Source: Desulfobulbaceae bacterium
Lineage (GTDB): Bacteria; Desulfobacterota; Desulfobulbia; Desulfobulbales; Desulfurivibrionaceae
NCBI GenBank assembly: GCA_003517965.1
Contig: DOZO01000060.1
Span: 47,758 to 66,138, forward strand
Direction: 5' to 3'
Length of the DNA: 18,381 bases
The position numbers were made by a program, and so were the translations under genes. The notes beneath the pieces are model-generated. The model was given only the letters and a program-made list of their open reading frames with translations. It made no database searches and was not told the origin of the DNA. Positions 15,480-18,381 of this stretch are shown here, in pieces (positions within the stretch are counted from its first letter, which is position 1; the number at the start of each line of letters is the position of its first letter).

Positions 15480-16269
15480 CACCAGCCATGCGCACCACGC
15501 TGCGTTTCGAGGTGATGAAAAAATTCACCAATGTGGCAACCAGCGCACAATCGGGGATCTCTTCCATAGTCTTGACAAGCGCCTCCTGGAGCAACAAATC
15601 AGGGCTGCGGAAAATTATTTTGTAGGCCTGCCGCAATTTCTTGATTTCATCCGTCGAAAAACCAGAGCGACGCAGACCAATTCGGTTAATGCCGGTCACT
15701 CGCATTTGATTGCGGACACCTGCCATGATCACATAAGGCGGCACATCCTTGCTGAGTCCAGACATACCACCAATGTAAGCATACTCGCCAATCCGAACAA
15801 ACTGGTGCACGGCAGTGAGACCACCGATAATTACCCGGTCTCCAACCTCGACATGCCCACCCAGGGTGGCGGCATTAGCCATGATAACCTGATTCCCGAC
15901 CACACAATCATGAGCGATATGAGTGTAGGCCATCAACAGATTACCGCTGCCTACCGTGGTCACCCCATGACCGCCAGGAGTACCTCTGTGGATTGAAACA
16001 TACTCGCGGATTTGATTGTCATCGCCGATAACCAGCCGGGTGGGCTCATTGTTGTATTTCAGATCCTGAGGTGGGCCACCGATATTGGTGAAAGAACCAA
16101 TAGTATTACGGGCGCCGATGGTGGTCAAGCCCGTGATCACGGCATGAGGGCAGACCACACAATCAGGGCCAATTTCCACCCCCTTCTCAATAACGGCATA
16201 GGGGCCAACAGTGGTAGAGACATGAATCTTCGCCTCTTGATCAATGACTGCGGTAGGATGTATGTTCAT
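15466..16269 (-). CDS. lpxA: UDP-N-acetylglucosamine O-acyltransferase LpxA
   Basis: First lipid A enzyme: transfers a 3-hydroxyacyl chain from ACP to the 3-OH of UDP-GlcNAc. The 267 residues form an N-terminal left-handed beta-helix of hexapeptide repeats with the signature GGPPQDLKY (64-72) and a helical C-terminal domain. The catalytic His120 lies in THIAHDC. His155 of VHQF and the GG pair 167-168 are present. Gly168 aligns with E. coli Gly173, the chain-length ruler position, which predicts a C14-type acyl preference rather than C10. It follows fabZ after 70 bp and overlaps lpxI downstream. GAAGG lies 5 nt from the ATG. Confidence 0.96.
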   Translation of the reverse strand: MNIHPTAVIDQEAKIHVSTTVGPYAVIEKGVEIGPDCVVCPHAVITGLTTIGARNTIGSFTNIGGPPQDLKYNNEPTRLVIGDDNQIREYVSIHRGTPGGHGVTTVGSGNLLMAYTHIAHDCVVGNQVIMANAATLGGHVEVGDRVIIGGLTAVHQFVRIGEYAYIGGMSGLSKDVPPYVIMAGVRNQMRVTGINRIGLRRSGFSTDEIKKLRQAYKIIFRSPDLLLQEALVKTMEEIPDCALVATLVNFFITSKRSVVRMAGDDEE

Positions 16270-16339
16270 TTAGCCTTCGTTTTTCTTTGGTTAGATAGAG
16301 CTTGAAAAAAAATAGATCTGAGAGTTCCGGGCCAAAGGT

Positions 16340-16786
16340 TCAGGCAAAGGTAGCCATGAGTTGCGCTTCAGCCACGAGTTTGCCATCGACAAAGGCCTTG
16401 CCTTCCATTTTCCAGAATCTGGCTTTGCGTTTACTCACCGAAAGTTCGTAATAAAGCTGGTCTCCAGGCACAACCTTTTGCCGGAACTTCACGGCATCAA
16501 GGCCAGCAAAATAGACGAGTTTACTGGCAACCGCTTCGGGATCGGTAATATAAGCAAGGATCGCCCCAACCTGGGCCATGCCTTCAAGGATCAAAACCCC
16601 AGGCATAACAGGCTGCGAGGGAAAATGACCCTGAAAAAAATTTTCATTCATAGTCACATTTTTATACCCTCGAATAGACTCGCCCAAATGCATCTCAACA
16701 ATCCGATCCACCATAAGAAAAGGATACCGATGCGGCAAAATCTTCAGTATTTCCACAATATCAAGCTGTTGCAGGTCATAATTCAT
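16340..16786 (-). CDS. fabZ: 3-hydroxyacyl-[ACP] dehydratase FabZ
   Basis: Dehydrates 3-hydroxyacyl-ACP in fatty acid elongation and competes with LpxA and LpxD for hydroxyacyl-ACP. The 148-residue single hot-dog domain has LPHRYPFLMVDR (17-28), the catalytic His54 in GHFP, and Glu68 in PGVLILEGMAQ. The ATG has a strong AGGAGG ribosome binding site inside the 72-bp gap after lpxD. Its place between lpxD and lpxA is the classic Gram-negative arrangement that balances lipid A and phospholipid synthesis. Confidence 0.97.
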   Translation of the reverse strand: MNYDLQQLDIVEILKILPHRYPFLMVDRIVEMHLGESIRGYKNVTMNENFFQGHFPSQPVMPGVLILEGMAQVGAILAYITDPEAVASKLVYFAGLDAVKFRQKVVPGDQLYYELSVSKRKARFWKMEGKAFVDGKLVAEAQLMATFA

Positions 16787-16858
16787 GCCAAACCTCCTCT
16801 CTATTCACTGAAACAAAACGTCGCCAAACCATCTTTTCCCCGGCGAAAAACCAGCCCC

Positions 16859-17920
16859 TCACTCCTGCTTGTCAAGGCTGCCATCTTTGCCCTTGGTCAG
16901 CTCGGCCACCTTCCGGCGCAGCTCCCGCAACTCCAGAACCATTTCCGGAAGTTTTGCATAGGCAGCGCTGGAACGCAGCCAGTTCTTATGGATAATCGCC
17001 GGCATACCAGACACGATGGCCCCAGGCTCCAAATTATTATGTACCCCTGATTTGGCTGCAACCATTACCCGATCCCCAAGATGAATATGCCCGGCAACCC
17101 CTACCTGGCCGCCCAAAATCACATTATTACCGGTGGTAACACTACCTGCCAGTCCTGACTGGGCAACCAACAAAGAATCCTCCCCAACCATCACATTATG
17201 GCCAAGCTGCACAAGATTATCGATCTTTGTGCCCCGCTTGACCCAGGTCTTACCGAAGGTAGCCCGATCAATACAGGTGTTGGCGCCAATCTCCACCTCA
17301 TCATCAATCTGGACCACACCAACCTGTGGCCGTTTAACATGTCTCCCGTTTCCATCAGTGGCATAGCCAAAGCCGTCACTGCCGATCACGGCGCCGCTGT
17401 GGATGATCACCCTGCTGCCAACGAGACAACCATGACCAATCGTAACATTAGCATACAACACCACATCATCCCCAATAACGACATCATCGTATACTACCAC
17501 CCCTGGATGCAGCGTTACCCGCTGCCCCATCCGTACCCGATTACCAACATAGACCAACGGACTGATGGCGACCTCGGCAGGAATATGACAATCTTGGCCG
17601 ATCACCGCCCTTGCATCAATGCCGTTAGCGATAAACGGCTCTTCCACAAACAGGGTGTGAATGCGGGCCATGGCAAGATAAGGATTTTTCACCCGAATCG
17701 CCGGAGTGCTGATCTCAATGACCGTCAGGGGAACAATGATAGCCGAGGCCTTGCATTCTTCAAGCCGCGCCCCGCGTTTCAGATCAGCAACAAAGGTTAT
17801 CTCACCCTTAACAGCGCTGTCAAAATCGGCAACCCCGCCAATGAGCACCTCCGGATCACCAACAAGCTCCCCCTCAACCAGCGCAGCCAGTTCCGCAAGA
17901 CGTTTTTTTTCACAAGCCAT
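16859..17920 (-). CDS. lpxD: UDP-3-O-(3-hydroxyacyl)glucosamine N-acyltransferase LpxD
   Basis: Third lipid A enzyme: adds the N-linked hydroxyacyl chain to UDP-3-O-acyl-GlcN. The 353 residues show an N-terminal uridine-binding domain (about 1-100), a long hexapeptide-repeat beta-helix (about 103-305) and a C-terminal helical tail. Diagnostic features are SDGFGYA (181-187), CIDRATFG (216-223) and KIDNLVQLGHNV, with catalytic His241 (equivalent to E. coli His239). The start has a GGAGAGG ribosome binding site. It is the first gene of the lipid A block, immediately downstream of the IHF-gene terminator, so its promoter should lie in 17921-17970; I could not pick it with confidence. Confidence 0.97.
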   Translation of the reverse strand: MACEKKRLAELAALVEGELVGDPEVLIGGVADFDSAVKGEITFVADLKRGARLEECKASAIIVPLTVIEISTPAIRVKNPYLAMARIHTLFVEEPFIANGIDARAVIGQDCHIPAEVAISPLVYVGNRVRMGQRVTLHPGVVVYDDVVIGDDVVLYANVTIGHGCLVGSRVIIHSGAVIGSDGFGYATDGNGRHVKRPQVGVVQIDDEVEIGANTCIDRATFGKTWVKRGTKIDNLVQLGHNVMVGEDSLLVAQSGLAGSVTTGNNVILGGQVGVAGHIHLGDRVMVAAKSGVHNNLEPGAIVSGMPAIIHKNWLRSSAAYAKLPEMVLELRELRRKVAELTKGKDGSLDKQE

Positions 17921-17969
17921 ATCCTCTCCCCCTCCATGACTGCCAAAAACATAGCAATATCAGAGACAT

Positions 17970-18019
17970 AAAAAAAGACGGGCTGCTTCCTTGATAGCAA
18001 GGAAAACACAACCCGTCTT
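17970..18019 (-). terminator. Rho-independent terminator of the IHF/HU gene
   Basis: On the minus strand, AAGACGGG (18019-18012) pairs with CCCGTCTT (17982-17975). An inner stem TTCCTTG / CAAGGAA (arms 17998-18004 and 17987-17993) with a CTAT loop sits inside. The outer stem runs straight into a T-tract (17971-17976 and beyond). It lies 46 bp after the IHF stop and separates that gene from lpxD. Confidence 0.92.
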
Positions 18020-18065
18020 CATAACCGGAGTCCTCGTCAAAAATACACAACCTTGCAGAAGGACG

Positions 18066-18350
18066 CTATTCTCCGTTAATCCTGGAACGCAAAAGCCCAG
18101 ACGGCTTGAAGGTCACGACCTTTCTGGCATCCAGAATCAATTCATCACCGGTCTGGGGATTTCTGCCCCGCCGGGCATTTTTCTTTTTTACGTTGAACTT
18201 GCCAAAACCACTGACCAGCAGATCCTCTCCATTATTCAGGCATTTTTTAGCAATACGCAAAAAAACATCCACAACCTCGGCCGCCTGGGCCTTGGTAACA
18301 TTTTGATGCTGATATACTTTCTGCACAAGATCAGCTTTTGTCAGGGTCAT
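18066..18350 (-). CDS. ihfA: IHF/HU-family DNA-binding protein, probably IHF alpha subunit
   Basis: Small DNA-bending protein; 94 residues from the ATG at 18350, where AGGA lies 9 nt upstream. A GTG at 18368 would add six residues overlapping a repeat and is less likely. The N-terminal helices (MTLTKADLV..., 1-40) are followed by the dimer-core SGFGKFNV and the beta-arm consensus KKKNARRGRNPQTGDELILDARKVVTFKPS. The Pro in RNPQTG that intercalates in DNA is present. Overall it resembles IHF alpha more than HU (the 'LTKADL' start, the LLVSGFG core and the RRVVTF-like strand), but HU is not excluded. The gene is probably monocistronic, with a strong terminator. Confidence 0.88.
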   Translation of the reverse strand: MTLTKADLVQKVYQHQNVTKAQAAEVVDVFLRIAKKCLNNGEDLLVSGFGKFNVKKKNARRGRNPQTGDELILDARKVVTFKPSGLLRSRINGE

Positions 18351-18362
18351 ATGGCGCCATCC

Positions 18363-18381
18363 TTGCACCCAGAGGGTATAA
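18363..18381 (-). repeat. Partial third copy of the palindromic repeat (window edge)
   Basis: TTGCACCCAGAGGGTATAA matches the reverse complement of 7038-7056 in the tandem repeats at 18 of 19 positions. This is the CCC/GGG hairpin end of the unit. The match abuts the IHF ribosome binding site, and the rest of the copy would lie beyond the window. Confidence 0.7.

Overview
The window looks like chromosomal DNA of a Gram-negative bacterium. Four early lipid A genes (lpxD, fabZ, lpxA, lpxI) imply an outer membrane. The use of LpxI, a coenzyme B12-dependent ribonucleotide reductase, a PAS-type sensor kinase and a Cys-rich lipoprotein together suggest the Desulfobacterota, perhaps Desulfobulbales-like. 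That placement is inference from gene content; no rRNA or other marker is present.

Layout. Positions 1-333 hold no gene, only a probable bidirectional terminator. Positions 334-4441 (+) are a tightly packed high-affinity phosphate uptake operon, pstS-pstC-pstA-pstB-phoU; the first four genes overlap, and an inverted-repeat leader separates phoU from pstB. The tRNA-modification gene cmoA converges on phoU (4463-5197, -). Positions 5436-5909 (+) encode a small lipoprotein with three Cys-rich metal-site-like repeats, ended by a perfect terminator. Positions 6045-7013 (+) encode a ParB-like protein without a ParA partner; its stop codon lies in the first of two tandem 54-bp palindromic repeats (7001-7108). 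A large hairpin terminator (7178-7220) separates it from convergent genes.

From 7268 to the end everything is on the minus strand. Reading in the direction of transcription: an IHF/HU-type DNA-binding protein with its own terminator, then lpxD, fabZ, lpxA, lpxI, a MurU-like nucleotidyltransferase, an AmgK-like sugar kinase, der, an orphan sensor histidine kinase, and nrdJ. The lpxD-to-der block is closely spaced with several overlaps and is probably one operon for outer-membrane lipid A, a predicted sugar-nucleotide (possibly cell-wall recycling) step, and ribosome assembly. nrdJ appears to be separately controlled by a pair of NrdR boxes 31 bp apart.

Most of the window is housekeeping. I see no prophage, CRISPR array, toxin-antitoxin pair or new multi-gene defence system. 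The less ordinary items are the palindromic repeat family (two tandem copies, plus an 18/19 match at the window's right edge upstream of the IHF gene), the pstB-phoU intergenic element with mutually exclusive hairpins, the triplicated Cys-rich lipoprotein, the orphan ParB-like protein, and the NrdR box pair.
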